Shown here: positions 38,079-48,639 of the stretch, one piece after another
How positions within the stretch are numbered: the first letter of the stretch is position 1
Layout of the letters: each line of letters begins with the position of its first letter
Origin: Lineus longissimus
Taxonomy: Eukaryota > Nemertea > Pilidiophora > Heteronemertea > Lineidae
NCBI RefSeq assembly: GCF_910592395.1
Contig: NC_088318.1
Location: forward strand, 4,920,756-4,984,755
Length of the DNA stretch: 64,000 nt
Reading direction: 5' to 3'
Program-made: the position numbers and the translations under genes
Notes under the pieces: model-generated
Databases searched by the model: none
What the model was told of the DNA's origin: nothing
The model's input: only the letters and a program-made list of their open reading frames with translations

Positions 38079-41000
38079 ATGCAGGACCGTTCACTCAAAA
38101 TCATTTTTGGAATCGGAGTGGTGGGATTGCTGATTGGTTGTGCGATGATACCCATTCTGAAGGTGGTCATTCATGAAGAAGTGCTCAAGGTATACAACAG
38201 TTGAAGTTCTGTGGTTATGGGTGATGACATGAGTTGATAACGTGGAAGGGAGGTTCTTTGGAGATATATGTAACTAGGTTGTCTTCAGTAAATCACTAAT
38301 AACTTCCCCTGAAAGTCATTGAATATGAAATCAAATCATGAACTGAAGACAGAGCAACTACATGTATATTCCAAATAATGCTCTTCTTCTGAAAAAAGGT
38401 TTATAAATCTCCTTTCAGTTCAAGGAAGCTTGTCAAACTACTTCAAATTAATGTAATAATGTTGATTACCGGTACAGAATGTTTACCTAACGGACAGTCC
38501 TGGTGGTCCCTCTGAAGCCTACAAGATGTGGATGAAGCCGACAGTACCCATATACATGCAGTTCTATGTGTTTGATGTGGTGAACCCAGCTGAGGTACTG
38601 ACTGGAGAGAAACCCTTCCTGGTACAAAAAGGCCCTTACACATACAGGTAAACTTGGTTAAGTCCTTCGCCCCAACCAAAGATCAAAGAGGCCCATAACT
38701 ACAGTCCAAATCACAATTGACATCTCGTCAATCGCGCAATTGACATCCCGTCAATCGCGTCATGAGCACTTCATTGACGTTCTACCCAGCACGTAATATA
38801 CGCAAAACATTGGCTTGCATTTTGTGTGTCACTGACGCAAAGCAGGATGGATGTCAGTTGTGATTTGGACTGTACTTTAATACCTTTCTGTGCTTTTTCT
38901 AATGAGAGAATTGTTTTACACCATTATAGGATGTCAATCGGGTTATCGACCAGGCGATTCGTCTCCAGCTAGGGTGGAAAAAGGTCTGTCACCAGTTGCT
39001 GCTGTTTCTCAGTTGCAGACGGTGTGTTTGCTAGCCCAGATATTGTTTTAGTTTAAGCATATTTTTATTCATAGAAGAGAATAGGGATTGGACGTAAGTT
39101 TCAAAGAAACTTATAAAATGTCCTTTCCACAGTACAAAGTAATCTACAAATGGTGTAGTAGACAAACATAAGTTTACATACAGGTTTTTTGGTGAAAGAA
39201 GTATGGTGGTGCTTTGTCAACAATTGACACTGTTTTTACAGGGGATCTGGCGGTAGCGGCCTTTGAAGGGAGAATCTATTTGTGCGTATGATAAAAGTCT
39301 GAACAGCGTTCATGATGGATAAATTTTCCTCCAAAGTAAAGCGAAGGTTCCCAGATAATAATATTTGTAAATTTATGTTTGGAATCCAGATATTGTTAGA
39401 AGTGCTTGTGAGATTTTGAATGCTGGTGGGGAGTGAGTTTCAGAATCTGGCACCCTGGCGCCTCACTCTCCAGCCTCAGTAGGTCCCCAGGCCTTGGTTC
39501 GAGGCCGAGACATGGAGAGGCCCCACAGAAGATTTGAGTCAGTACCATGGCGTAAACAGGCATAGCAGCTCCCTCAGGTTCTCGTAAGTTTGGCCAATTG
39601 ATAAACATACGTGTACTAGATGTGTATTTTCTTTCCAGAGAATCCCGTGAGAAAGTGAATATCACTCACAATGGTAACGGAACAGTATCGTATGAAGAAA
39701 TCAAGACCTATAACTTTGTACGAGAGATGTCTGTTGGTGACGATTCTGACAACTTTACGACCGTCAACATACCATTATTGGTGGGTATATTCTGTAATGT
39801 GGCATTTGAACGGAATCGCCATGTCAAGTTAAGATGTATTTCAGTGAAAAGTCACATCATGCAGGCTGTTCTTTAGTGGAATTGACCTTGTGCTATTTGA
39901 CACACTGTCCCTTAATAGTCAAACCACACTCAAGCAAGTCGGGTAGGTTGAGAATTTGCTGACTCTGAAATAATCTTATGCAATGCTGTTCAGTATTAAA
40001 GAAATCGTTGAAAATGTCCAGAGGAATTCTATTTCACAGTTTGCTACATGTATTTATTTCAAGTATTACCTGTCAACTTACTGTGTAACTTGCACTGAGA
40101 GAGATTCGCTCTACGTGTATATTTCCATTCCAGACGCTTGTGGAAGCCCTTAGGTTCGAGACAAAGGTTTTCCAAGACTTAGTCAGCACAGTATTAAAAC
40201 TGTTCAATGAGGATGTTTTTGTAAAGCTCTCCGTGAATGACATCATTTGGGGGTACCATGATGATCTCTTGGCGCTTGGTCACGATGCATTCCCTGACTG
40301 GATCTATACATCTTTCATTGGAGTTTTCAGCAATGTAGGTAGTTTTTTTTGTTAGTTTCTTCTCCTTGTTCCAATTATTGCTCAAACTAAACAAATTGAG
40401 TGTAATATAATTACTTGGGAGGTTTAGAGAATTACACGGCACTGCCGGTTTCTGTATCAAAATGCTTGTGTTAGAAATGGAGAACGGGAGGGTGTGGAGC
40501 TGAAATTTAGACCCTAAGGGTTAAAGGGGTATGCCGTTCGTAATTATTTGTGGTCCAGTTAAATAGAAATCCACTAATACACAATGCCATAGTGCAGTTA
40601 TTATGAATAAAAATTTGTCTAAACTTGGTATTCATAGTATTTGTATATCAGTCTACACAACGGCAATGTTGAAATTTATATTCAGTATGTAGACTGATAT
40701 ACCAATACTATGAATACCAAGTCTAAACAAATTTGTATTCACAATAACTGCACTACGGCATTGTGTATTAGTGGATTTCTATTCGACAGGACCACAAGTA
40801 ATTATGAACGGCGTAGCCCTTTAAGTCTCACTGGATTTAGACGGTCTCTCCCTTTTGAAGATTTAATAGCTCATCTTCACTGTCATGTTTTCACTGGAGG
40901 CACAAATCTCCTGTGATCTTTTGAATATTGGGCCTCTCGCGTCACTCAGTTAAATCTTGAAATTCTTTTGCAGAAAAATCACACGGCCGATGGTGTCTAC

Positions 41001-44000
41001 ACAATCTACACAGGGGAGACAGATACTCTTAAGCTTGGCGTCATCGATAAGTTCAATGGATCAAGTCACCTAAATTTTTGGTCGGATAAATATGCAAATA
41101 TGGTCAATGGAAGTGGTAAGAATTAAAGTGATACTATGATGTGATTTACAACTTGATCACAAATGTAAAGCTCAAATTTTCCATTTTTGATTAGATTTAT
41201 TATAAAATCGCTGAATGTAAACCACCGCAACCGCGGAAATGTTCATGTTGTGACGTCATCAACGAAAACGGCATCAAAGCGAGCCGTCCGGGCAGGATTA
41301 AACCATCAATTTCTAGAAAATGTGCATTTCGATTCGAAAACCTTACCGATTTATGAGAAAGTGACATAGTCATTTGTCAAAAACAGCTAAAACATTATAT
41401 GGTGAAATTTGACACGAGTTACCATTTAAATATTTTTTTGAAGAAAAAACTTAGTGACACAGAGTCACCAATAGAATGAATGAGTGAATGAATATAAGAA
41501 TTTCTATAGTGCCTGAATTAAACGAAAAACTTAAATTCTCAGGCGCTTTACAAAGCAAAACACTCCCTGAAAAGGTGTTGTTTCAGGAGAGTTTTGAAAA
41601 TGTCTATGGAACCAGCAAGCCTGATGTTGGAAGGTAGCTGGTTCCATAGAACCGGTGATGACTTGTAAAAAGAACGGTCACCAAAGGTTTTGCACTTAGT
41701 GCAGGGGACCACCAAAGTTGGAGCAATAACAGAGCGGAGATGGTAGGTGGAATGGTGCCTCAGTCTGACCATATCACACAGGTACGCAGGTGCGACTCCA
41801 TGTATTGCCTTATATGTAAATAAAAGCACTTTGAAAACAATCCTGTATTTAACAGGAAGCCAATGGAGTCGCATGAGAACCGGTGTGATACGATCAAACC
41901 GCGGCACCAGACACACAACGCGAGCTGCAGCATTAAGTGCACGCTGCAGTCTGGAGAGTTGATGTGTAGAAATGCCATATAGAAGGGAATTACAATAATC
42001 AATGTGAGAAGTGACAAAGGCATGAACAAGAGTGGTGGTTGACTCAGGACTGAGGAACCGTCGAATTTGGCGGATCTTATAAAGACCCAGGAAAGCCTTG
42101 GAGCAGACCCTACTAACATGGGTTTCCATAGACATGTTTTTGTCAAAGTAAACACCAAGGTTTCGTACTGATTCGACAGGTGAAATTGAGGCCTCCCCCA
42201 CTCTGATTGGACCCATATCTACCTTCTGGAGCATTTGTCTAGAACCGATAAAAATGAACTCTGTCTTAAGATCATTGATGAGGAGCTCGTTCTCGATCAT
42301 CCACGCGCAGACATCAGCTACACATGCTTCCGATCATAGGGGTCTCTCTTATCTCACAGTACATCGAAAAGGGGGCATTCTGCTGTGTATTCGTTAGGTC
42401 GTTTTCCAAACACTTTGTGAGTACAGTGGAAACTCTCTATTAAGGACACCCTTGAGACTGACAAATGTTGTCCTTAACAGAGAGGTGTCCTGATAAGAGA
42501 GGTTAAATTGAATGTAAGGTACCAAATTGGGACCAAAACTAGTGTCCTTAATAGAGAGGTTGTCCTTAATAGAGAGGTGTCCGCTAAGGGAGGTTCCACT
42601 GTAATTGATACTGAACTGGAGATTCTCACCAAACGCTGCAAGGGTGGAGCTAAAATGTAGGCTAAAACCTAACTGTGGCAGCAGCTGAGGTTTTAGGAGA
42701 AATGACCGCAGCAAATATGACACAAGGAAACTTGATTATATATTTGTATTTTTCAGATGGCACCTTAGGCCCGCCGTTTACGCAAAAGTCTTGGATAGTG
42801 TACACATTTGTATCAGATATTTGTAGGTGAGTTATTTCAAGATTTCTCCCAAATCTTATTAAACGTTGATGGCATAATCTGTTGCGAAGTAGGCAATGCA
42901 GAAAATGCGCACTAGAAAAGAAAACAAGTGATCAAACCTATTGATATGACCGCCATCCGTTTGTAAGCTTTTGATGAGCACTGTCCCGTGCTAAGTGCTA
43001 AATTGTTCCATTTGCATTGTGTGTTTTTTAGAACTGTTGATATATATGTTCAGAATCCTCAAAATAGTTGAAGAGCTCGAAAAGCTGCAATGGTGCATGG
43101 CATCTGCTTAAGTGACAGGTCCCGGATTCAATTCACGACTATTCAGGCGAAAACCCCAGGCTCTTTACGACAGATGGGGCAGTATTAGTCGTCTGTTGTA
43201 TCATGTCTCTAAACCAGAGAAACTAAAATATCATGTGCAGTTGGACGATAGCCTAAAATGAACACTTTCATATGCACAGGTCAACAACTGGCTTTACATG
43301 CTTCCCAAAATTGGTGGCTTGCATTGGAACTAACTTTTTCCCCCTTGTCCGTCATTAAAGGCATTCAAGTGTGTTGGTCAACCATGACTATCTCCTTTGT
43401 CCCTCCACCATAAGGCCTAGTTTCTCCTTATGACATCGCTATTTCGGACACTCCGCGCCGCATTTCTGGAAAGGTGTATATGCCTTTGCCATAAAGGGGT
43501 ATGTCGTTCGTAATTACTGGTGGTCAAAGAAAATAGAAATGCAGTTCTTAAATACATAATACTGCAGTGCAGTTATTATGCTTAAGCTGAAACTTGGCAT
43601 TTATAGAATTTGTATCTATGTCATCACAACATCATTGCAGACATTTATATCTAGAAGGCATTAACTGAATTGGAAAGTTTCAAATTCAATTAGCAATTTC
43701 AAATTTTTAACGAACGGTGTTGGCCTTTAATAGATAACCATACAATGTAACCAGTCGTCAGTACTTCTCTCATATTCTCTTTTCTAGGTCAGTTCCCGGT
43801 ACTTTCGATTGAGAAGAAACCACCGCCCAGGGCAACCGGTTGTACCGTTTCACTGGGCCAGGGTGTAGGCCTTTAACAGATAACCATACAATGTAACCAG
43901 TCGTCAGTACTTCTCTCATATTCTGTTTTCCAGGTCAGTTCCCGGCACTTTCGATGCAGAAGAAACCACAGCCCAGGGCATCCAGTTGTATCGTTTCACT

Positions 44001-47000
44001 GGGCCAGAGTGGGCCTTGGCTGGCGTGGAGGAGAACCCTGACAACAAAGGTTTCTGTACTCCTGCTGGCAACTGTATGGGCAATGGTGTTGTTAATATTA
44101 CTTCTTGTCAATTAAGTAAGTTTCCAAATTTGTTCTCAGTAATCTTACTAATTCAATGAAGAATAGGAAGGTGCCAGTGTAACACATAGGATCAAACACA
44201 AGATCATGTACTCCACAGGTACCCGGGACACCGAGAGACTGGCCACATGTCTGAGCAGTGGATCAATGGCGATAATGCTCTGGGCATCAAGGGAGGAACA
44301 AGAGATGACAGCCAGGTTTTTAAGAAACATAGGCCTGTTTCTCTAATATAGCCATAAAAAAGTACAGTAGAACCTCTCTATTCAGGACACCCTCGGGACT
44401 GACAAGTGCTCTCTTTTATAGAGAGGTGTCCTGATAAGAGAGGTCAAATTGAATGGAAACACCCAATTTGGGGCCAAAACTAGTGTCCCTAATAGAGAGG
44501 GTGTCCTTAATAGAGAGGTGTCCGCTAAGGGAGGTTTTAATGTACATCGAAAGCAAGAAGAAGAAGAGTGACATATCTTTCCTATTTAGTATGCTTTAGA
44601 GTGTAAAAGTACTGTAAAATCACTTCAGAACCACCACAACTTTCCAAATGGTAGCTTCCATAATGATTATAATAATAATGATGTGATAATTCATTTTGAT
44701 ATACAGGTAGTGCCACTTACAAATTCTCTGTGGCACTGTACAAGAGAGAGATATATAAAGAAATATCACCGTAATGATAGTAGGGCTGGTAGCCACTTTA
44801 AAAGTTATAATAACGAACATATATTATTGGCCTGTTGTTGGCCTCATTGAAAGATGTCCACATCTGTTTGCATTATGTTTTGACCTGTCCATGATTACAA
44901 TGTAGCATATTACATGCCAGTTGTGCAGTTAAATAATCCAACCTTGCCAATGCATCAGTGAAAATAATTATTTCCCGTGTCTCATTTTCAGTTGATTTCT
45001 TTCACATTCCAACTGTCGTATCATTACCCCATTTTCTGATGGCTGATAAAAAATACAGAGACGCGGTTTATGGTATGCATCCGGACCCGGTGGAACACAG
45101 AACAGAAATAGGGATAGAACCTGTAAGCATACCGTATGACAATTATAATAAACCTGAAAATATCGGAAGCCATTTTATTTCGTGGTTCTGTGAAATGACA
45201 ACTTTTCGTACCATCACCTGCGGGGTAACGTTGAACACCCCTCCGAAAGAATTGTTATGATAAGAAACATCTGTGTAAGCCGGGAGTTCAAAGTTACCCC
45301 ATGTGATGGTACCTTTAATGAAGCATTTTGACATCTCCGTAATGGTAACTTCAATAAAATTTTCTTTTTCGTATTCAGGGTTTACAAAATGTTCTAATTA
45401 ATACATAAAATGATATTCCCATTCATTCAGTGACATCTTATCTGTTTTGTCCAATTCTTTTCCAGATGACGGGGTTGTCACTAAAAGTTGCCAAGAGGTT
45501 GCAGATTAATATTTTCGTGCAGTATTCTGAGTTTGTCAGGTAAATATGATGACTGAAACTTCCAATTTTAACTGCCAGTCTACAATTTATCAAGTGTGTG
45601 AAAGTGAGGTTGAGAATCGGGTTGTAATTTTTTGTTTTTTATTGGAACTGCCAGTGTAGATACAAACTATTGGTAAGACTGCTGCAGAAGAAAGAAAAAT
45701 TGATATCTCAGCATAGATATTTTGGAAGAAAATCATGTCTTTTGACCAAATCAAGTGTGGCACTCCAATGGAGGGATGCAGTCTAGTACATGTCATTCAT
45801 AGTTGTCAAAATTGAAACTTTCTCATGATTTCTTGTTGTTCCATTTCAGTCAGACCCATAACATTTCAGACACGGTCTTTCCGTTATTTTGGTTGAATGA
45901 GGTGAGCCCTAGATCAAGTTTCTTATGAATGAAAGCTCAAAACAAATCTCTGGCCAAAGACAGGAGATTCGATATGCCATTTTGGAGAAATTTCAAGTGC
46001 TCCTGACTTTTACAAATACTGGTGATTAATTTGCAAGCAATTTCGCTTTATTCTGATGGTACTGGCTACTGTCAGGTGGAAAGTATGTAGTGTTTTGCCT
46101 CACCGTCTATGACTTAAACTGCCCACAGTTATGATTATTGTCACCCAAATGTATTTTCCACAGGAATGAAAGCAAAGTTGACCAGTGCCTCATGGAGTGT
46201 CAGTCAGCACATTCATACATTGTCTGTTTTGAAGAGTCCATGTATGAAGATTAGAACTGCTCTCATCTGCTTTTTACCCTGAAGCCCAAGAAAACAAGAG
46301 TGGTGTTGTTATTTTTGTCACGTGGGATGTTTGTCCGTCTGTTCGTGGTGACTGACAGGTTAGCTGGATTTCAAAAGATCCTCTATGCAATCTATTTCAT
46401 ACTGTCCGGCTGTTCGTGGTGACTGACAGGTTAGCTGGATTTCAAAAGATTGTCTATGCAATATACTTCATACTGTTTAAAGATACAAATGCTATAAAGC
46501 TTGATTTGTTGTTTCAGAGTGCTGTGATAGATGACGCCACTGCCGACATGTTAAAAGGGATGCTGTTTACGCCACTGTTAGTAGGGCATGTGATCATGTA
46601 CCTGTTGATCGGGTCGGGTGGTTATGTCGTTGTTGTCGGAATCGTCTATTTCTTCCTTAGAATCAATAGGGTATGTAAATTCTTTTTGTGAAAAGTCGGA
46701 GAAAATGTCCAGGCCAGTTTGGAGTTCAGTCAAACCTTAAAGGGACTTTATAGGCAGCAGCTAGGTAGGCAAGATAAAGTTACATGAAGTTGCCACCAGG
46801 TGTCTCCCCCATCGCACAGTACATCGAAACTATTGACCCTTCGTATGAGGAATATAATTAGTGTTGAATCAAAGATGACCCTGGGCCCTTACCGTGCATA
46901 TCAGCCACTAAAAGATGGCCAATTTGACCCCCCCTGCTCCTCCCTATAGTCCCATTTTAAGCTTCCATATTTGATTCACTGGGTGATATGAATAAAGGCT

Positions 47001-47391
47001 AGCAAATGCTTTTACTTCAATTTTGTACAGAAAGGCCAAGTGTAAATGTACATGGAGTTTTAGATAAAAGCATTTACTACTCTTTATTCATATCACCCAC
47101 TGACATCACATGGAGATCAATCCATTTTACAAAGTCTACATAGAACTCAAAATGTTGGAAAGGATGTTGCCCAGCATAACAGTACTTTGTCTCACAATTT
47201 ATTTTCAGAGTGCCAAAAGAAAAAGAGTAGCAAAACCAGATATTCAACCACTACATCAGAATGGAACCGCCTCGCCTCATGTCCAGGGAGAGCCAAATGA
47301 GACGACGAGATTGATATCAAATATAACTTACGAAACGACCATTAAGAATTCACCAGTGAGATACTCAGACCTTCAATCAGACACGGAATAG
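38079..47391 (+). CDS. CD36/SCARB family scavenger receptor, LIMP-2-like, complete, 12 exons
   Basis: Exons: 38079-38189, 38478-38647, 39639-39780, 40134-40334, 40974-41115, 42757-42826, 43934-44115, 44992-45122, 45466-45539, 45850-45901, 46518-46670, 47209-47391. All junctions are GT-AG with consistent phases and total 536 residues, usual for the family. Residues 8-29 form the N-terminal membrane anchor (LKIIFGIGVVGLLIGC) and 443-471 the C-terminal one; the loop between is lumenal or extracellular. Family motifs are VYLTDSPGGPSEAYKMW, FYVFDVVNP, KGPYTYRE, NFWSDKYANMVNGSDG, LYRFTGPEWAL, GFCTPAGNCMGNG and PHFLMADKKY. There are several N-glycosylation sites (NIT, NHT, NGS, NIS) and a Cys cluster in exon 7. 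The 61-residue tail has an ETTRLI acidic dileucine (507-512), the kind of signal that sends LIMP-2 to lysosomes. Ligands cannot be inferred. Introns hold MITEs and a LINE fragment. Confidence 0.95.
38700..38874. mobile_element. MITE family G, copy 1
   Basis: Ends TACAGTCCAAATCACAATTG and AGTTGTGATTTGGACTGTA are inverted repeats of about 20 bp with TA at the outer edge. It is about 175 bp long and lies in intron 2 of the CD36-family gene. A related, shorter copy starts at 58631. Confidence 0.75.
40521..40824. mobile_element. MITE family B, copy 1 (near-complete palindrome)
   Basis: A 304-bp foldback: TTAAAGGGGTATGCCGTTCG at the left returns as GAACGGCGTAGCCCTTTAA at the right. The inner arms (ACTATGAATACCAAG, ACTGCACTACGGCATTGTGT) also pair. 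TTAA occurs at both ends. It lies in CD36-gene intron 4. Related copies are at 43492-43730 and 47418-47660. Confidence 0.8.
41480..42300 (-). mobile_element. CR1/L2-type LINE fragment, antisense in intron 5 of the CD36-family gene
   Basis: The 250-codon frame (42300-41548) is the C-terminal part of a LINE reverse transcriptase: NDLKTEFIFIGSRQ, VRNLGVYFDKNMSM, SHIDYCNSLLYGI, LNAAARVVCLVPRFDRITP, LHWLPVKYRI, FKVLLFTYKAIHG, LWNQLPSNIR and FKTLLKQHLF. The catalytic motifs lie upstream and are absent, so the copy is 5' truncated. After the stop come GTAAAGCGCCTGAG and a (ATTC)n-like tail (41470-41492 on plus: GAATGAATGAGTGAATGAAT), typical of L2-group 3' ends. The frame is uninterrupted, indicating a fairly recent insertion, opposite to the host gene. 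Confidence 0.85.
42422..42603. mobile_element. MITE family A, copy 3
   Basis: About 182 bp, ends TACAGTGGAAACTCTCTATT and GGAGGTTCCACTGTA, in intron 5 of the CD36-family gene. Contains the family core ACCAAATTGGGACCAAAACT. Confidence 0.8.
43307..43485 (+). repeat. Dispersed repeat F, copy 2
   Basis: Matches 52525-52705 almost base for base in the same orientation and 22992-23175 inverted (CAAGTGTGTTGGTCAACCAT). It lies in intron 6 of the CD36-family gene, directly followed by MITE family B copy 2. Confidence 0.75.
43492..43730. mobile_element. MITE family B, copy 2
   Basis: Starts ATAAAGGGGTATGTCGTTCG and ends CGAACGGTGTTGGCCTTTAA, an inverted pair similar to the ends of the other two family B copies. 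The interior is more diverged. It lies in intron 6 of the CD36-family gene. Confidence 0.65.
43788..43862 (+). pseudogene. Decayed duplicate of CD36-family exon 7 (pseudo-exon)
   Basis: A 146-bp tandem duplication (43732-43877, then 43878 onward) copied the 3' end of intron 6 plus the first 75 bp or so of exon 7. The upstream copy keeps the acceptor (TTTCTAG) and most codons (SVPGTF, EETTAQG partly), but the codon after Asp, GCA in the real exon, is TGA at 43810-43812. The copy also stops before the exon 7 donor. Inclusion would truncate the protein before the Cys cluster. The downstream copy is the functional exon. Confidence 0.8.
44363..44544. mobile_element. MITE family A, copy 4
   Basis: About 182 bp, left end TACAGTAGAACCTCTCTATT, right end GGAGGTTTTAATGTA, in intron 7 of the CD36-family gene. 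Confidence 0.8.
46335..46479. repeat. Direct tandem duplication of about 72 bp
   Basis: GTTCGTGGTGACTGACAGGT TAGCTGG and the following ATTTCAAAAGAT occur twice, 72 bp apart, with few differences, in intron 10 of the CD36-family gene just before exon 11. Confidence 0.75.
46979..47100. mobile_element. MITE family C, copy 1
   Basis: TGGGTGATATGAATAAAGGC at the left and CTTTATTCATATCACCCA at the right are inverted termini. The interior AATGCTTTTACTT / AAGCATTT also pairs. It is about 120 bp, in intron 11 of the CD36-family gene. The second copy is at 53116-53237. Confidence 0.8.
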
Positions 47392-47417
47392 TGTTTTCTA
47401 AATGTGACATTCAGCAT

Positions 47418-47660
47418 TTAAAGGCCTACGCCGTTCGTTAAACATTTTGAATTTGTAATTGAATTTAAAAATGTCCAATTGCAGGAATACTTACAAAATA
47501 AATAAATTTCAACATTGCCGTTGTGTATACTGATATACAAATACTATGCATACCAAGTTTATACAAATTTGTATTCGCAATAACTGCACTACGGCATTGT
47601 GTATCAGTGGATTTCTATTTAACTGGACCAAAAGTGATTACAAATGGCATACCCCTTTAA
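47418..47660. mobile_element. MITE family B, copy 3
   Basis: Starts TTAAAGGCCTACGCCGTTCG and ends GGCATACCCCTTTAA. It lies 27 bp after the CD36-family stop codon, so it probably forms part of the 3' UTR. It carries AATAAA at 47501-47506 that could act as a polyadenylation signal. Confidence 0.7.
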
Positions 47661-48172
47661 GTCTGCTGAGCTTTAGTCCGAGCTGTGAATGGCTCATTAA
47701 GGTCAAAGCTCAACCTAGAATCTGTTGTAACCAAGCAGGTAATTGGGAGTATCACTCCCCATGGATATTCAAAATGATATCAAGTGAATCTTATGAAAGG
47801 GAAGAAGGGCAAAACGGGGGCATATGGAGAGCAATTTGGATTGATGTCTCTGCGTGTTTTTATTTTGTCTCTAAATATAGAATTTGTTGTGGTGGCCTTG
47901 TATGCAATGGGTGCTAGGGGGCTTTATGCATGGTGAATTGAATGTAATAAAAATCAAGGAAATATTCTATCTGGTAATTTATGATAAAATGTTGGTGCTA
48001 TTTTTGTATGTCTATTGGCTCATTATGGGGATTGGGATGAGTTTGGGACGTGACTGTGATTTGATGAGGCATGAAGTGGTGCTACATGTACATGTATATT
48101 CTATGCAAAGATAAACAAACTGCTATACTTGTACATGTAGATTAAGAATGAATGAACTGGTTATTCTTGACT

Positions 48173-48638
48173 ACCGTATTTTCCGGCGTATGACCCGCGG
48201 CTTTTTGCCCTCAAACAGGCCCAAAAAGTGGGGGTGCGGGTAATACAAAGGTGCGGGTCTTGCGTGGATTCTGAGAGGGATAAGCCCCAACCCCAAAGAA
48301 AAAAAAGGGGACCAAACTGGTTACTTGATAAGGATTTATGTCCATCGTTTTCGCATTGTTTTCAACCAATATTTCCGCCATGATCGCATAGTTTGTGATG
48401 TCTCCGCTAGGGAAAATAGTTACGGCCATGCTGGAATTGATCCACTTTGGTTAACAATTAAAAAAAACATGGCGGTTCTAGGATGTCAACATCAATGAAT
48501 GGCTTACTATTTTTGGAGAATGCGGGTCTTGGAGCAGTGCGGGTCATAATCAGGTGCGGGTCTTGCGTGGCTTTAGGTAATGGTCAAAGGGGGTGCGGGT
48601 CATAGGGCAGTGCGGGGGATAATCCGGAAAATACGGTA
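48173..48638. mobile_element. MITE family D with ACCGTATTTTCCGG termini
   Basis: Left ACCGTATTTTCCGGCGTATG, right ATAATCCGGAAAATACGGT; outer bases TA. The interior has repeated GTGCGGGTCWTGCG motifs pointing both ways. It is about 466 bp with no coding sequence. The terminus resembles one I have seen widely in animal DNA transposon remnants. Confidence 0.7.
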
Positions 48639-48639
48639 C

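Noticed and set aside
43080-43160. tRNA-like B-box (CCGGATTCAATTC)
   Set aside because: No matching A-box or cloverleaf could be drawn.
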